Origin: an uncultured Coriobacteriaceae bacterium
Lineage (GTDB): Bacteria > Actinomycetota > Coriobacteriia > Coriobacteriales > Eggerthellaceae
Direction: 5' to 3'
Assembly: GCA_902781245.1 (NCBI GenBank)
Contig: CACZIP010000134.1
Coordinates: forward strand, 1-6,023
DNA: 6,023 nucleotides
The notes below the pieces were generated by a model that worked only from the letters and a program-made list of their open reading frames with translations, was not told where the DNA came from and ran no database searches. Shown here in pieces: positions 5,836-6,023 of this stretch. Within the stretch, counting starts at the first letter, position 1; each line of letters starts with the position of its first letter. The translations under genes were made by a program, and so were the position numbers.

Positions 5836-5862
5836 TGCAACAGAGACCGGGTCTCTGTTGCA
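5836..5862. promoter_or_regulatory. Perfect 27-bp dyad between NTF2-like and lipoprotein genes
   Basis: Arms 5836-5848 (TGCAACAGAGACC) and 5850-5862 are exact reverse complements around one centre base, G5849. It sits 3 nt after the stop of the upstream gene and 5 nt before the ribosome site of the lipoprotein gene. Its size and symmetry suit an operator for a dimeric regulator (TetR- or MerR-like), or an RNA hairpin that protects or attenuates the transcript. There is no T-run, so an intrinsic terminator is unlikely. Its role is an inference. Confidence 0.6.
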
Positions 5863-5865
5863 AGT

Positions 5866-6023
5866 CTAGTACGTTGAAGCGCGCGACTCGACGAGCTTCC
5901 ACACGCCGTCTCGCTTAATCGCCGTAACATCCTGCTGAAGATGCCAAGTGTGACGACCACCACCGAACACGGCAGCGTTAACGCGGGAACGCCCGCAGAT
6001 GGATGCGTGTTCGCCGTCGGAGG
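5866..6023 (-). CDS. NTF2/SnoaL-like protein, C-terminal part (5' end outside window)
   Basis: Reading from the right edge on the - strand, an open frame of 51 codons ends at a TAG (5866-5868). The visible residues include S-I-C-G-R-S-R-V-N-A-A-V-F-G-G-G-R-H-T-W-H-L-Q-Q-D and D-G-V-W-K-L-V-E-S-R-A. The pattern of a strand, then G-x-x-T-W-x-L, then K-R-D-G-x-W-K-L, resembles the last strands of NTF2/SnoaL-fold proteins, which are small ligand-binding or enzymatic cone folds. This assignment rests on short motifs only. It lies 51 nt upstream of the flavodoxin lipoprotein gene on the same strand and may be co-transcribed with it. Confidence 0.6.
   Translation of the reverse strand, partial: SDGEHASICGRSRVNAAVFGGGRHTWHLQQDVTAIKRDGVWKLVESRASTY

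Overview
The window (about 60% G+C by eye) carries a + strand block in the first two thirds and a - strand block in the last third. They converge at about 3.9 kb. The gene content points to a high-GC anaerobe: an aldo/keto reductase with a ferredoxin tail, an iron-sulfur-flavoprotein-like reductase and an exported flavodoxin lipoprotein. Together with palindromic intergenic repeats, this best fits an actinobacterial gut anaerobe of the Coriobacteriia/Eggerthellaceae kind. That assignment is an inference from gene style, because no rRNA or other marker gene is present.

Layout of the + strand: (1) the C-terminal end of a small zinc-ribbon-like protein, 1-173; (2) a perfect 70-bp palindrome, 175-244, and a short leader; (3) a class III-like polyphosphate kinase 2, 298-1176; (4) a DUF2252 protein, 1200-2657, 23 nt downstream; (5) an aldo/keto reductase with two C-terminal [4Fe-4S] motifs, 2718-3821. 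A possible terminator hairpin and a decayed repeat lie between 3821 and 3917.

Layout of the - strand, read from the right edge: (6) the C-terminal 51 residues of an NTF2/SnoaL-like protein, 5866-6023; (7) a Tat-type lipoprotein with a flavodoxin domain, 5158-5814, with a 27-bp palindrome in the 51-nt gap before it; (8) a cytoplasmic NAD(P)H:FMN-reductase-like flavoprotein with an Isf-type cysteine motif, 4513-5055; (9) an unrecognised Cys-rich protein, 3912-4448.

The + block pairs a polyphosphate/nucleotide phosphotransferase with a protein whose motifs look kinase-like, which suggests a shared phosphate or nucleotide role. The - block looks like flavin and Fe-S redox chemistry inside and outside the membrane. 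No CRISPR array, insertion sequence, tRNA or rRNA was seen, and no stretch over 300 nt lacks a gene. The items most worth a second look are the apparent circular permutation of kinase motifs in the DUF2252 protein, the PPK2-DUF2252 pairing, the 70-bp perfect palindrome, and the Cys-rich unknown.
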